Below, piece by piece: positions 1 to 12,461 of a stretch of DNA of 37,816 nt. Origin of the DNA: Pigoraptor chileana (lineage: Eukaryota; Opisthokonta; Filasterea). The translations under genes and the position numbers were made by a program. The DNA is taken from contig CALSCR010001682.1 of assembly GCA_943704495.1 (NCBI GenBank), positions 1 through 37,816 on the forward strand, written 5' to 3'. Each line of letters opens with the position of its first letter. Positions within the stretch are counted from its first letter, which is position 1. Below the pieces are notes generated by a model, which saw only the letters and a list, made by a program, of their open reading frames with translations, searched no databases and was not told where the DNA came from.

Positions 1-61
1 CCCCCCCCCCCCCCCCCCTCCTCCAGCTCTAACAGCATATGCATTCGGCTCCACATTGCAG
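1..61 (+). other. Window edge: C18 run and intron 3' end
   Basis: The window opens with 18 C followed by pyrimidine-rich sequence and an acceptor AG at 60-61. The run is probably where assembly stopped, inside the intron before the GIY-YIG exon. Confidence 0.6.
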
Positions 62-367
62 GTCTCCACGCAAGGCTCGTTCAAAATCGGACTCACTCGC
101 GACCCCGAGCGCCGATTCCGGCAAGACGACTACAAGCGATCTTACCGCCAGATGCATATTCTGGCATGCTTCGACACGTTTCAAGCGGCGGGTGTCATGG
201 AGTCGCATCTGATTGACAAGTTTGGCGCGAATGTCAACTGCGCCAACAAGCTCTCGGGTGGCGACGGACGCGAGGGGCAGCGTGGACCGTACTTTGTGTA
301 TGTTGTCCATGGCGGCGCTGCGCTGCTGGGGAAGGCCGTGCGACATGCAGGATCTTCTGCTCGCTGA
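62..367 (+). CDS. GIY-YIG/T5orf172-type protein, C-terminal exon only (5' partial)
   Basis: The open frame starts right after a pyrimidine-rich stretch ending in ttgcag (acceptor AG at 60-61) and stops at TGA 365-367, so this is read as a last exon whose upstream part lies outside the window. The start of the product reads FKIGLTRDPERRF, the second strand and conserved Arg region of the GIY-YIG fold (KIG-x-T-x5-R). The usual catalytic Glu is offered by ESHLIDKF about 35 residues later. A Gly-rich end with GPYFVYVV follows. The GIY/YIG tripeptides themselves would be in the missing exon. Family members cut DNA or act as structure-specific nucleases, but many eukaryotic copies of this T5orf172/MUG113 branch have no known role. 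It is convergent with the ITFG1 homologue downstream. The family call is moderately sure; function is not assigned. Confidence 0.6.
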   Translation, partial: VSTQGSFKIGLTRDPERRFRQDDYKRSYRQMHILACFDTFQAAGVMESHLIDKFGANVNCANKLSGGDGREGQRGPYFVYVVHGGAALLGKAVRHAGSSAR

Positions 368-978
368 GCGGCGAGTCGTTGCGATGACAACGTTAAACAT
401 CGTCATCCGTTAATAGTTAGCGACGACCTGTGTACCAATCGGCTGCGACTCGCACCCGCTTCGACTGGGTCACTCTTCTCGCGCCTTTCCCACGTCCACC
501 CGTCTGCATGACATGTTCCAATGCCACAAACAGCATCCGCTTGCAAGATCCGCAAGAGTTCGACAGGAGGACACGATGGGCTTTGTCGGCTGTCGCAAGC
601 GATATTGAAATCTCTATAAGTCAGTTGCCATAGTGCATGTCGGCACCTCTGAGGATATGGGCCGAATGAGCACCCGTTGTCGTTTTGGAATGCTCTGCGG
701 ATATTATTTTAGCCAGATAGAAATTAAAGGAAACGGCACCTGCCCTGCCATCACGACAAGAAAAAATTGCGCACTCCTGGGATAATATGATTGAGTTCTC
801 TCATACTTTATGGTTCAGCAGTGCCGCGTGTGATTGTGTGCAAGTGTTTTAAGTGACGTTTGACAATATGTTGCCTACATTGCGTCAAAGTGGAACAGAT
901 GGGCCATTCTTCGCTTCTCGCGCTCATCTTCCCGCTGCATCGATACAAAAGTTAACAAAACAAACGGCCCACGTCAGG
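368..978. other. Convergent intergenic region
   Basis: This 611-bp stretch lies between the ends of two convergent genes. Open frames here are short, have no recognisable motif and are not flanked by convincing splice signals. It presumably carries both 3' UTRs. I see no RNA gene or large repeat in it. Confidence 0.5.
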
Positions 979-3796
979 TCAAATGTAACGCAGTACAGGC
1001 AGTGGGGTGGCGGCAGTTGCTAGGAGAAGCACAGAGACAGCGAAGAAGGGCAATACAAAAATGCACATGGGCACCTTTTCCTTCCAGTGGAGACCGAGAA
1101 CAACGACGGCAAGAATGAGGCACATGCTCAGCAGTATGACGCCGGCCCACACAAGCACTTTTGCGGGAGTAATGAGAAGATCCAATGTCCATCTGAAAGG
1201 GAAACAACAAAGCAAATCACGAACAGAGAGAGAGAGAGAGAGAAAGACATAGGAACGAGCATGAGTGTTGATAGGGGCCAATGGACATTGAATTGTAAGT
1301 TGATACACTTCAGAGAGTGTGTTAGGATGGCGCACACCGTCATGAAAGCACTCACAGTTTTGGCTCAAACAGCGGATACGGAAACACAAACAGCTGCGAG
1401 TTTGGTATGACGAGCGTCCACTGGTTGTTGTTCAGTTTCTGTGGATGGAAAAGTGGTCAAGTCAGTCTGGGTGTCACCCACATCGCCGGTGTTGGGTGCG
1501 ACACAACAACGGCACGGACATGCCCATCAGTTGTTGAGGCACAGCTGAACTCACCCCGTTTTCCGTAAAAGGAACTCCCACGCAAAGATCCTTCACATAA
1601 TTGGGCGTACGCCCGAGCCCAAAGACAGTATAAGGCGTTTGTAGTGCACGGTGAGAAGACTGCGAGAGTTGCATGCCTGTGGTGTGTGTGGATGCATGTA
1701 TGTGTGTATGCATGTGTGTATGTGCACATGCGCGGGAGTGCGTGTGCGGTGAGTATGGATTGAATAAGATGGTGTAAAGAACAACAAAAGGGCACAATTT
1801 GTGGGAATGACAGGCGTGGGCACAGGCCACCCATTTCAGTTCAGTTGGTGTCCCACAAGACAAACCTCCAGACATGCGCATTTTCCCATCGACATCCGTG
1901 ATGGTATATTTGACGACGGCACCCGCGACAACACTCCCATACGGCTGCAAATTTATCAAAGAGTTATACACAAGCAACACACTTTATAAACATTCATCAA
2001 TAGAACATATTTTCTTCACAAAACAATGAGGGCAAAACAATCCAACTTTGCACGCAAATGACTAAGATAGCGTAACAAAACACTGCCGCGAACGTATTTC
2101 GCGACTCGAAACAAGGCAGCAACACACCTTTGGCGACGGATAGCGCGTGGGTCCATCGCACAAGGACGGGCACGACCCCCCGCCAACGGCAATCTTGATA
2201 AAGTACGCGTCCGTGTACAGCTCATTGCGCAAAGGTACAATACTGCGTGAACCAATGCTACTCGGCGCAGTTGCAACAATGAGATCCGGAATACCGTCCT
2301 CGTAAAGGTCGAAAAAGGCAGCGTCCATTGCGAGACCCTCCGCCACGGCGCCCAGAATGACCGCCCTGAGCATGCGCGCGTTTGGCTGCGCGGCATCGTG
2401 CGAGTTGTCGAGAAGCACAGGCGTCGGTGTGCCGGACACATCCAAGACAGCCACAAAATCCGCGTATCCGTCCAAGTTGTAATCGCACGCGCGGATCCAC
2501 GGCAGCCCGTCCGCAAAGGGGTCTCGCAGACGCAGGGTTTCCGACGATGGAAAAGTCGCACCACCCATCCACGCAGCCTTCATCGACAGAATGAATTTGA
2601 GCTCCGATGCTGCAACGCACAGTTTCGTGCTCTCTCGGCAATTGCTTTTGTCGGCCAAGTTTGTGTCGCATGTTTTCATCTGCTCGTTGAATGCAACGAG
2701 AACCGACGAATAAACATCCTCACTTTCGCCAGTCGCAATGTACGGCACAACAACATCGATTGACCCGTCTCCGTCGACGTCGGCATAAGACGGCTGACCA
2801 CTTCCACTGGGAATGGGTATCCGCGCATCCACCGTTGCGAAACGCACAGAAGGCGATTCGGCGGCAATGCGACTGAGTCGCACTTCAATGTGGAGTGAGC
2901 CCTCTTCATCTTCCGTCACCATGGCAAGATCAGCCACGCAGTCGCCGTCAAAATCCACAAAAGCGATCGAGTGACTTGATCGCGGAATTGAAAATCCGAC
3001 GGCTTCCAGCTCAACAGAAAAATTTCCGCGGGCGTCGCCCATGAAGAAAGATGGCAGCCCCGACCCCGCGGACACGCCGAAGAGGTCCATGAACGAGTCC
3101 CCGTTTGCGTCCAGCACAAGCGGTTGGCCAACTGTCACCACTGGGGGATATGCGGGCTGATGAAACGTCGCCATGTCACCTAGAAAAACGTGAGAGCTGA
3201 CGACAGAAGAAGCCGACGCATCAGCTGTGGATGTTGAGCCGGTTGTGGATACCAAGAGGTCGGCCATGCCTGCAAGTCAAGAAAATGTGCATAGTACAAG
3301 AGAGGCTCGTGAGTTATACAACTGGTTCGTGTGAATATCAAGATGGAGATGCATAGGGCTGCATTACAAGGTAATGGCAACAAGAAAATGTTTTGAACAC
3401 TGCCAGAAAACACGCAGCTGGTTGCACGCGGTACGAACCGTCATAATTGAAGTCCCCCGCATGGATGTTGACAATCAGTGCGTCGGTACCGGCAGCGTCC
3501 GTCACGTCAATGTTAACCTTACTGAGTCGCGCAAAAGACTTCTTGTCTGCATTCCAGATGAGTGCATTTAAGGCAGTGCCGGCATCACTGACAACAATTA
3601 GATCCGTCTTTTGGTCATTGTTTACGTCGGCAAAGGCCATCATGCGACCGGCACCATTTCCGAGTGCCACGGAGGAGGACACGTCTTCAACGACGGACGC
3701 CCATGACAGCTCGAAAAGAGCAAGCGTCACGGCGAGCACAGCAACACCCCATGCTGGCCTCGCATAGCCCGCGTGCGTGCATCTTCGCCCTTTCAT
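979..3796 (-). CDS. ITFG1: ITFG1/TIP (T-cell immunomodulatory protein) homologue, FG-GAP repeat type I membrane protein
   Basis: Six exons on the minus strand (high to low): 3796-3439, 3269-2128, 1944-1866, 1676-1555, 1438-1356, 1192-979. They join in phase to about 665 residues; human ITFG1 is about 612. The first in-frame ATG is at 3796 and gives a basic N-terminus followed by a hydrophobic signal peptide (GVAVLAVTLALF). At least six Asp-rich calcium-loop motifs of FG-GAP/beta-propeller type follow (DVNNDQKTD, DANGDSFMD, DFDGDCVAD, DVDGDGSID, DYNLDGYAD, DLYEDGIPD). The later blocks LSQSSHRALQ, YTVFGLGRTPNYV and WTLVIPNSQ match the family in order, and a transmembrane helix ends in GLHWKEK as in ITFG1. 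The protein should sit in the plasma or endomembrane with its propeller outside. In animals ITFG1 modulates T cells and binds RUVBL1/2; here the role is unknown. After GLHWKEK the frame continues about 31 mostly hydrophobic residues to 979, which differs from the polar tail of the family; the exact C-terminus is uncertain. Confidence 0.88.
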
Positions 3797-4977
3797 TTTT
3801 CGCCCGTATTGGGGACGCCGGGCCCGAAAGGATCGACTGGCATTCAGCACGTCATCGGGTGGAGTACCAGATGCACACGCTCATTTGATGCTTTGTTGAA
3901 TTTGATCTGCGACGACAGGCAAACACGGTCTCACTTCAATCTCCTCGAGAGAATTATCGGCGAACGAACTGTCTACGACAGCGAGGCTTATAAACGGCTG
4001 ACATTTCCGATTCCGTCAGGTGAATTTCCGTCTGAAAATCTACTTTCCGACACATGCGATGCCATCAGTCTTTATTTCAGGTGTATCTAAAACGCTACTT
4101 TCCCAGATTAAATTCATCTGGAGCGAATTCGACAGTGCTTAGCACCCCATGATGGCCTACAGACTTGTGTGCCGGCTATTTGTTCGGAGTGTGTTTGTGT
4201 CACCTCGCAGGCTAACTGAACGCCGCGTGGCGGCGCACAGTGCCGTGGCAACAACAAACCCGGACCGGTCAGCTCTCAGTGGCTCTAATGCGTGACAGTC
4301 GCGCCGGCGTTGCGCCGCATGCCAGCAACAATGCTGGCTGAGTGCATCTGCCACGTTCAAGGCCGCAGATGGTCAGCCCGGCGATGCAGCTGACGGTTCG
4401 GCGTGGCCTATCGCGAGTCTCGCCGCGGCGCTGATAGCGGCATTTTGTGGTGAGGCCAACAGTCTCCCCGGATCGGCTTCACGAGGTATATACTGACACA
4501 TATATCCATATGTAAATACCGCGCAACAATATTTTCGATCACAAATCGATTTGCCTTTCCACAGGCAGTATCAGTGGGGCCCCGCGTATTACGAGCTTGT
4601 CAACCCAGAGCTGAGCCGGCGACCTGACGGCAGTAGGACTGTCGTTCAGTCGGTCGTCCGTGATAAAGTTCTCGGCAGTGTCCGTCGTGCTTGCGCCCAC
4701 CCGAGTCACAGAGAAGCGGGCCACAAGCGCCGCCACGGGTGCTGAGCTTCCCGCCCGGGCGCGAGTAGGAGCATCCATAGAGGGCATACATGCAATTAGA
4801 TTCAGTAGAGCTCATGACAGTCGTATGCCCATGCGAGTGCGGACTCAATACGTCGAAACACGCCGCATGGCGTCCGTAAGCAATTTGATGAGTCCACCAT
4901 ATACATCACGCGGGCACTCCAAACCGACGCCGGCGCGGACTACCCGTGTGGCCGGGTCCAGAGAGCATCTCGCTTTG
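3797..4977. promoter_or_regulatory. Divergent intergenic region between ITFG1 and the surface protein
   Basis: These 1.2 kb separate two divergent start codons and should hold both promoters and 5' UTRs. A TATA-like run (ggtatatactg, then acatatatcc) lies at about 4486-4512, roughly 470 bp before the surface-protein ATG, so a long leader or a 5' UTR intron is possible. A small GC-rich hairpin (CGCCGC-GTG-GCGGCG) lies at 4221-4235. Open frames here show no family motif. In-frame ATGs between 4823 and 4889 could extend the surface protein, but none precedes a signal peptide. Confidence 0.4.
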
Positions 4978-7900
4978 ATGCCATCCCTTTCCTTGGCACT
5001 AGTCGTACTGGCAGTGACATTGTGTGTGTGTACTCGCGTGACATGTGCACTGGGTGCACCGGCACGGTGTTTTGACTATGACGACTTGCGACGCGACCTG
5101 GCCGTGCACATCCCATTCGATGGCCATTTACACGATGTTTCTGGAAATGACATCCACGGGACTCCTTACAATTACGGTTCTTCCATATCCTTCGTCGCTG
5201 GACAAGTGGGCTCGGCAGCGTGCTCCTTTGACCAGCGCCGGCGCCAATACGTATCACTTGGCCGGCCGAAATCACTCGACTTTGACATCGACATCGACTT
5301 TACAGTCTCGCTGTGGGTGCGTGTCAATGCGATTAACTTGCCTTTCCGTTATGACCACTTGTCTTATGATGATCCGGCCATCATGGGAAACCAAAATTGG
5401 GATTCGAGTCGAAACCGCGGATATATTCTCGCTGGGTTGGCTCCAAACAATGTGATATTCGCAGCTGGCGATGGGATAAGGCGTCTAAAAAACACAACCC
5501 CCAATTTTTTTATTGACAGCACGTGGCATCATCTTCTCGTTTCTTACAATCGGTCTTCGATCATTGTGTTGTATGGTGACGGATCGGCTATTGGGACGAT
5601 GGCCAGTTTAGAAACCAGCGTTGCGGGCATTCACAACCTCACATCCGGGTATGACACCGTTATTGGCTCCGATGGCCTTGCGGGGTACTTATATCCAACT
5701 TGGTGGGATGGCGACATCGATGACGTGGTTATTTGGAGGCGCGCGTTATCGCCCGCTGATGCCGCCGCAGTGTACGCAAGGGGACTGATGGGACTTGACA
5801 TTCACTCGGGCATAGCATTTACATGCGACGACATGATCGAAGTATGTGAAGATGAATCAAAAGCCATACCTTCGTCGTTTCGCGCAACTTGTCCAAGTGG
5901 ATGCCGCTCATACGACAATAGCATCCACATGGCAGCGGAATTCACCGTTGTCTACCCAAAGGCTGCGAGCATATGCGCGGCGGCCGTGTCCTCTGGAATT
6001 GCATCTGCAGACGCAGATGGTGCATCTGCCACTTTGACGGTGAAGATTCATTCCATCTGGAACAACGGCGTCGTGTTTACGGTAGAGCCGGTTTGCGGCG
6101 ATGGTGTGCGCATGAACGGAGAACAATGCGATGACGGAAATGTGGACGACAATGACGGTTGCACCCAATGTATAATTGACCGAGGATATGTGTGCGCCCA
6201 GGATGTTGGAATGCGTTATAACGGCCCTCGCAGGGGCTGTAGAACAATATGCGGCGATGGGGTTGTGTCTGGGATGGAAGCTTGCGATGGAGGGGGCGTC
6301 GAGTTGGTGGGATGCGAATCAAACTGCACTCTTATGAGGGGATACGTGTGCATCTACCCCGAAGATCATACGACCATGCCGAGGTTAAATCCCCAGTGTC
6401 ACCCCGTCGGCTGTGGGGATGGCGTGCGTTCTGGCTTCGAAGAATGCGATGATGGCAACATTCAATCTGGTGACGGGTGTTCTTCCACGTGCCACGTGGA
6501 GAGAAACTGGGCTTGCCAATCGATACATGTCGATGGCAACATGGCGTTCGATGTGTGTAATCCGCCTCTAAATGTTGCACAGGGAGGCGACGACGGCGCC
6601 AATTGCAGCGCAACTGCGCCGTGTGCAACAGTGCACCGCGCGTCTTCAATTGCGGAAGCGATGGACGGCGTCGCGTACATAATCGTGGGAGACGGTGTGT
6701 ACATCTTTAAGAGCGCAATATCACCAACTATGCGTCCTGGAAGATCACTCCTGCTCCGGGCGGCAGGAAACGACGCAATATTCGACTGCGGCGGGACAGG
6801 CATGGCCGTGGAAGTCGTCGGTGGTAGCCTTGTGATGGAGGGCATAACAGTGCGGAATTGTGCTCCTTCGGGCTTTGAAGAGGCGGCAGTGCTCGTGCGG
6901 AATGGGAATGCGACGTTTGTAGGGTGCACATTCGCAAACAACACGGTGTCATCACCAACTGGCGTTTATCCGCGCGCGAGGGCACCGGCGGTTGTCGTGC
7001 GCAACACACTGTCGACAGCAGGCGAAGGGGTCGACTCGTTCGCCGATTTTATTGCCTGTACATTTGTCGACAATGCCATTACTTTTCGCACCGGCGAATA
7101 CACACAGTGGGAAATTACGGAAGGTATCCAGGACGCATCCGTGGCCGGCGGCGCTGTTGTTGTGAATAGCACCAGGCGCGTATCGATAAGCAGGTGCATC
7201 TTTCGTGGAAACAGCGCACAGTCTATTCTTGCCGCGGGTGCTGTGTATGTTATTCATTTTGGGACTGGCATCAAGGGGACTATCGTGCGTGTAACGGACT
7301 CTCTGTTCGAAGGTAATCGTGCTGACGGCCGAGAGGAAGTGGCGGGGGGACTGATGGTCGCCTCTACAGCCCCGATTGCGACCGTCGCTGATCCACTCGT
7401 TTCGTTTGAAAACTGTACTTTTTTGCGCAACAGTGCGAATTGTGCATCTGTCAAAAGTCAGCTCCCCCGTGCGCGCGCTTCGGGAGGTATCGGGATCTAT
7501 TATATGGCACCCGTGTGCAGCGCCGCGCACCACGTAGTGTCACGATGTGTATTTGAGGGAAATTATGTTGCTGTGTCGTGGCTCACATATGCGGTGGCGT
7601 CCGGTGCAGTTTCACTGATGTCGGCGTGTTCCGGCATCGCTAGCGAATTCAGGACAGAAGTGAGGGGCTCGCACTTCATGGGAAACCGAATAAGTGCGTC
7701 GTTTGTGGACACGTCCGTCTTTGCTGGATCGATTGCCGTGTTGAGCTACCGCGGCCTCCTGTCGAACTCCATCGTGACTATTCGGGACACTGTCTTTTCG
7801 GACGACGCTGCCAACGTAACCGACGCCTTCAGCTGCGGTACGGGCGGGTCAATCGCGATTGCAGCGGTAATGCGCACACATCAACTTGGGGGAGATGATC

Positions 7901-10900
7901 TTCGCACGGTCGGCAATTCTTACACACTGCAGAACACAACTCATTTGCGCCCGTGGGTGACTGTCGTGGGGAAGGCAGACATGGCGGTCGGTGCTGTTGC
8001 ATGCATCTTCCACTTCACCGAGAATCCGCTCGCAAACGTGCACAACAACAACTCGCTTCTCGTCGACTCGGTGACAGTGTTGTCTGCGGCTGCTTCCCTC
8101 ATTGCGTCATTCCGGAGCGTGGTGACGCCAGGAATCGCAGTCTTTTATCTCGGTTCTACCCAGTCGAACTCGGTTACGATTTTAAAGAGCGAATTCTTCG
8201 AACTTGATGCATTGCTCCAAACGGATACCGGAACAAATTGTCTGGTTGCCGGGGCAATCGGTGTCTACTTTGCCTCCTCCGACCAATCATCAAATGTGAC
8301 CATCCGCAGCACTTCGGCAAATGGCGCCCAGGTCGCTGCACGCGCTTTGACAGCTGTGTTCGCGGCGGGTGCATTTGGTGTTATTTGTGACGGATCTAGA
8401 TTCCAAGGGCTGAGGCTATCGCTCGCGCACTGCGATATTCGGGGTAACGATTGCGACAGCGGGAGTGGAGCAGTTGAAGTGGTTGGGCCCCGATCGTCCG
8501 CCGATATGGACGTCGGGATTGCAGGGTCCACATTTTCGGATAACAGGGGTGGTAAGGGCGCTGGAGTTATCCACGTGAGCCCGAATTCCGGTACTCTTTC
8601 AATTGACACCAGCGTTTTTGTGCGTAACATCGGGCGGGACTCCGGCGCCATCTTCCTTCAGTTCCCGGCTATTGGCAGTTCGGCTTCTGGCGGACTGTTT
8701 CGCGGTTCCCGACTGTCGTTTGTGCGAAACGTTGGGACTTTTGTCGGGGGCGCGGTTAATATAGAACGGAAAATGTCTTGCAATTTTACGGACGTGCAGT
8801 TTGTTGAGAACAGGGCATCAATTGGTGGGGCGCTGTTTTTGGATTTCGATTCGTCACTATGGGCGTCACAGTGTGGATTTATACGGAACAAAGGCGACAT
8901 TGGGAGTGGTGTCTACGGTGCTCGCCTCAGCTTCACCGACTGCGTTGTGGAAGGGGCTGGCGATGGAGTGGTGATGCTGGGTCTCAGACCGAGTCCAACT
9001 GTCATTGACTTGTTCCACAATACCACCGTCTCGTGCCCGCGCGGATACCTCCTAGAAAAGCGGGGATACAATATGATGAGCCAGCTGATGTGCAACATGT
9101 GCCCCGAAGGTACAGTGAATGTTTTTTTTTCTAGTGGGATTCTGTGACACTGACTTGATTTGCCCCGGCATTCCGTGTATTAGTGCACGATGAACTTTGA
9201 ATTGGTCAACACAAAGCAACAGCTTTGTAAGTGGTCGGTATGGCGTGATCGCTGCGATGAAAACTGAAGCACTGGCTGCTTGCCACGATACAATTCGTGA
9301 TGGCCAGCTGACTCGACCATGTATTCCCCACAATTTGAATGACAACATGCAGGGAGATATCTCTTAATGAACGGATCCGATACTGTCGACAGTGCTTGCC
9401 TGATATGCCCCTCAGGCGCAGTTTGCCGCGGCGGAAGTCATATTCGCTCCGTCCCGAACCACTGGGGAAGCCTGAAGCACAACAAAGCGTCGCTCTCACT
9501 AAGTGCCTGTCCACCGGGTCTCTGCTGTGCGACGGCGGAAGAGTGCGAGGCGGGTCCATGCACCAGTGGCCACCTGGGGATTCTGTGCGCCGACTGCCCG
9601 TCGGGAACGAGCGCGAGCTTGTTTCGGCGTGCGTGCGTTGGTGAGTCCAATCGCCAATCCATTGATGTCACCCCTCTCTTGTATATAGTAATAAGAACAT
9701 TTAATTTTCACGTCTGTCAAGCAGCTCTGCCTCAGGCTGTCTTACCACTAATGCCGCACACTCAAGACCCAACAACTATTTGTGTTCCCTTGTGTCGGCC
9801 ATTCGTATTGCACAGACAACGCTGAGTGTACGGACGGTGTGTGGTTCATTCCGCTCGTTGCCGTGGCAACCGCGGGCATCTTTGCTGCCCTCCTATGCCT
9901 CACTCCTGTGGGGTCGTCTGGAATGCTGCGAATACTGCAAGGATTTGCGTACTTTGCTTACATTGCCGTCAGTGCGAGGGGAAATGGGATTGTCGAGGCT
10001 GTGGTGGTTCTCAACGGATTATGGGCGCTGCAGTTTGCGGTCGCGCCCGCATTGGCGGCCGACGTTTGTCTGTTTCCGGGGCTTTCAGTGGTGCATGGCG
10101 TTTTTTTCCAGCTGTTTGCGCCTCTTTTGCTGATCGGAATATGCGCTTTCTACTCTGTGTTTTGGGCCCTGCGTGCATTTGGGGGACGTCAGAGGAGCGC
10201 GGGGGTGGGTCAGAAGCAAGTGGATGCGTTCCCGTTCTCGACCGTGTATGCTGTGTTTCTGCTCGCTTTCCCGCCAATATGGACGACCCTTCTTCGACTG
10301 ATAAGCTGCGAAGAGATAGACGGAGAGATGCGACTCCATGAAATGGCTTCGTTTACTTGCGTTGATAACGGATTTCACTCGGCTGCGTTGGGATTGCTTC
10401 CGATTTTGCTTCTTGTGCCGGTCATCCTCCTTGCGGCAATCTACATGCACCGGCGGCAAAGTCCGCTCAGTTGCGATGGGACGGAGCAGACTGCAAGCGG
10501 ACATGGCGGGCATGGCCCAATCGAAAGGGATGTGATTTCAAATGTTGGCTGTGCCGATCTTCAATTTGGGATCACCGAAAGGTGTGTTGACGCGCCGCCT
10601 TCACGACGATACCTGGGCATGATGCTGATGCCAATTGTTGTTTGCGGGCGCCGTGTGTGCAGATGGCTTTGTTGGGATGTGCTAGCACCCATCGGGATTG
10701 TCGCTGCGTCGCCTTACAAGCCACATTACCCCTACTGGGATGTTTTGGACTTGTCTTTCCGCATGGTTTTTGGTCTTTGTGGCGTGTTGATTGTGGACAT
10801 GGGCGTCAAGGCGTATGTCTTGTGTGCATTGCTGTGGATTGCGTTTTTGGTCCACTGGCATGTGTGCCCATGGCGAATGCGTGGTGACGCCCTCCTCGAA

Positions 10901-11698
10901 ATATTGTCCCTTTTCCTGCTTGTCGCCATCGCCACCCTCCAAATATGCACCACCGCGGCACATGCCCTTGGCGTCAATCCGAACGAAGCGGGATCGACGA
11001 AGAAAAGCATCCGCGCGCTTGGTGTTGCGTTGGGTGCTATTCAGTCGGTCGCAATCGTCTCTTTCCTTGCAGTTCTGTTGTCGACGGCAGCTCTCGTCAC
11101 TTTGCCCGGCTTGAAAGCGGCCTCGGTTCCGAGCCGCCTCGTGTCATGGTCCATGCTCCCCGCTGTTGGATGGGCAAGGGCTCCTCAACTGTTAGATGCC
11201 GTCGACAGGTCACAGAGCACAGGGGGCGCGGAGCTGCGTCGACGTCGCACGCGCAGGCCTCCGTCAAAAGAAACACTTGCACGCTTGGCTGAGGCAAACA
11301 AGTTATTCGACATGCACTACGCAGGGACAACAATCGTGAATAGTTTGCCACAAACGCATTGGGATGCAAGTGCTATTGACGACGCAATCGCACCACATAA
11401 GATCAGGCTCTACCCTGTCGGCGGAGAGGTCGTTGGCGTGCATGATGAGTCGCGTCCCGCTGCTCTCTCGGTGCTTTTATCGTCGGGATCCATTTCTGCC
11501 AATGCCTCTTCGTCGTCGCTGTGCTCAGAGTGTTCCATTCCAGCGCAAGACCGCCCGTGTAGCTGCCAGACTGCGTCTCACTCAGCGCAACCAATTATTG
11601 ATCGCACGCCCAGCGAACGCCTCTCGGAACGCCACTCTAAAGTGTCGTTTCTCTTGACGACGCCAGCGCCGTGCCATTCGGGCGATGCGAGCACGTGA
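4978..11698 (+). CDS. Giant multidomain surface protein: LamG, DUF4215 Cys-rich repeats, Pmp-like beta-helix, polytopic membrane domain
   Basis: Three exons, 4978-9109, 9353-9640 and 9816-11698, join in phase to 2100 residues. The ATG at 4978 was chosen because a clear signal peptide (SLALVVLAVTLCVC) follows it. A LamG/concanavalin-like domain spans about 30-270 (HIPFDGHLHDVSGNDIHG, then FTVSLWVRV). Three Cys-rich DUF4215 repeats lie at about 372-525 (CGDGVRMNGEQCDDGN, CGDGVVSGMEACDGG, CGDGVRSGFEECDDGN). A long right-handed beta-helix/pectin-lyase-like region at about 540-1365 carries Chlamydia-Pmp-type FxxN and GGA(I/V/L) units, clearest near its end. A Cys-rich stalk (CxxCPxG) leads into about eight or nine membrane helices from residue 1480. 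These include a YPYWDVLDLSFRMVFG block like that of TRP-like membrane domains in other protist Pmp-repeat proteins, then a Ser-rich cytosolic tail. It looks like a cell-surface adhesin or sensor. The exact ligand and signalling role are unknown. Confidence 0.85.
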
Positions 11699-12108
11699 CC
11701 GTGTCTGGCTTTGGCCCTTCAGTTGTGAGTCGCCTTCATTGAACTTGTGCGACACTGCGAACAAAACACGGCCTTTTGTTGTGACTGTTTGGTACCTTGA
11801 TCCTCGCAATCAGCTGACTCGATTTCGGCACAGCATCGCGGTCTCCAAGCGATCAGAAATTAGAGTATATTGAGTACATAAAAATGCAGAAAATTCAAAA
11901 ACTTATACATGGGAGACGCAGAGCACGCTGCCGCCACGCAATCAACTCAAACATATCACAGACGACATTGCATAAAAGGGACAGTACTAGTGCCTGCCCA
12001 CATAGTATCGCCATCACAACTCACCACCGGTTGAGAGAAGTGCACATAAAGCACATAAACGAATCCAAACACGCGAACAAACGATACAAGAGGATAAAGA
12101 TGGCGTCC
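11699..12108. other. Convergent intergenic region
   Basis: The region lies between the stop of the surface-protein gene and the stop of the PH-domain gene. It has no plausible gene. It presumably holds both 3' UTRs. I saw no strong structure in it. Confidence 0.45.
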
Positions 12109-12429
12109 TTATTCGTGGTATGGCCGAGTAAAGACCAGCATTGTCACGGGATATTGCTTTGCGTCAACAAAACTCTGAGTCTTGAACGACGAAGAGAGCG
12201 CCCAGTTGTGCTTGGACATGACTTGCAACACGGTCGCGCAGGGGACGTACTTGTCAACAAACCTGAAAGAGAGACGCCTGGAATGAGCGGTGCATTGTTC
12301 GCAGAATACAGGGAAACAAACGCATACGCACACACGATAGGGAAGCATACTCACACAACAAGGAACACCCACCCACACCCACGCCCACACCCATGCACAT
12401 CCATGCCCACATTCAGACACACAGACACA

Positions 12430-12461
<32 letters not shown>

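Noticed and set aside
4660-4977. Extension of the surface protein to 4660
   Set aside because: The frame opens with GTG and the in-frame ATGs upstream of 4978 do not lead into a signal peptide; 4978 does.
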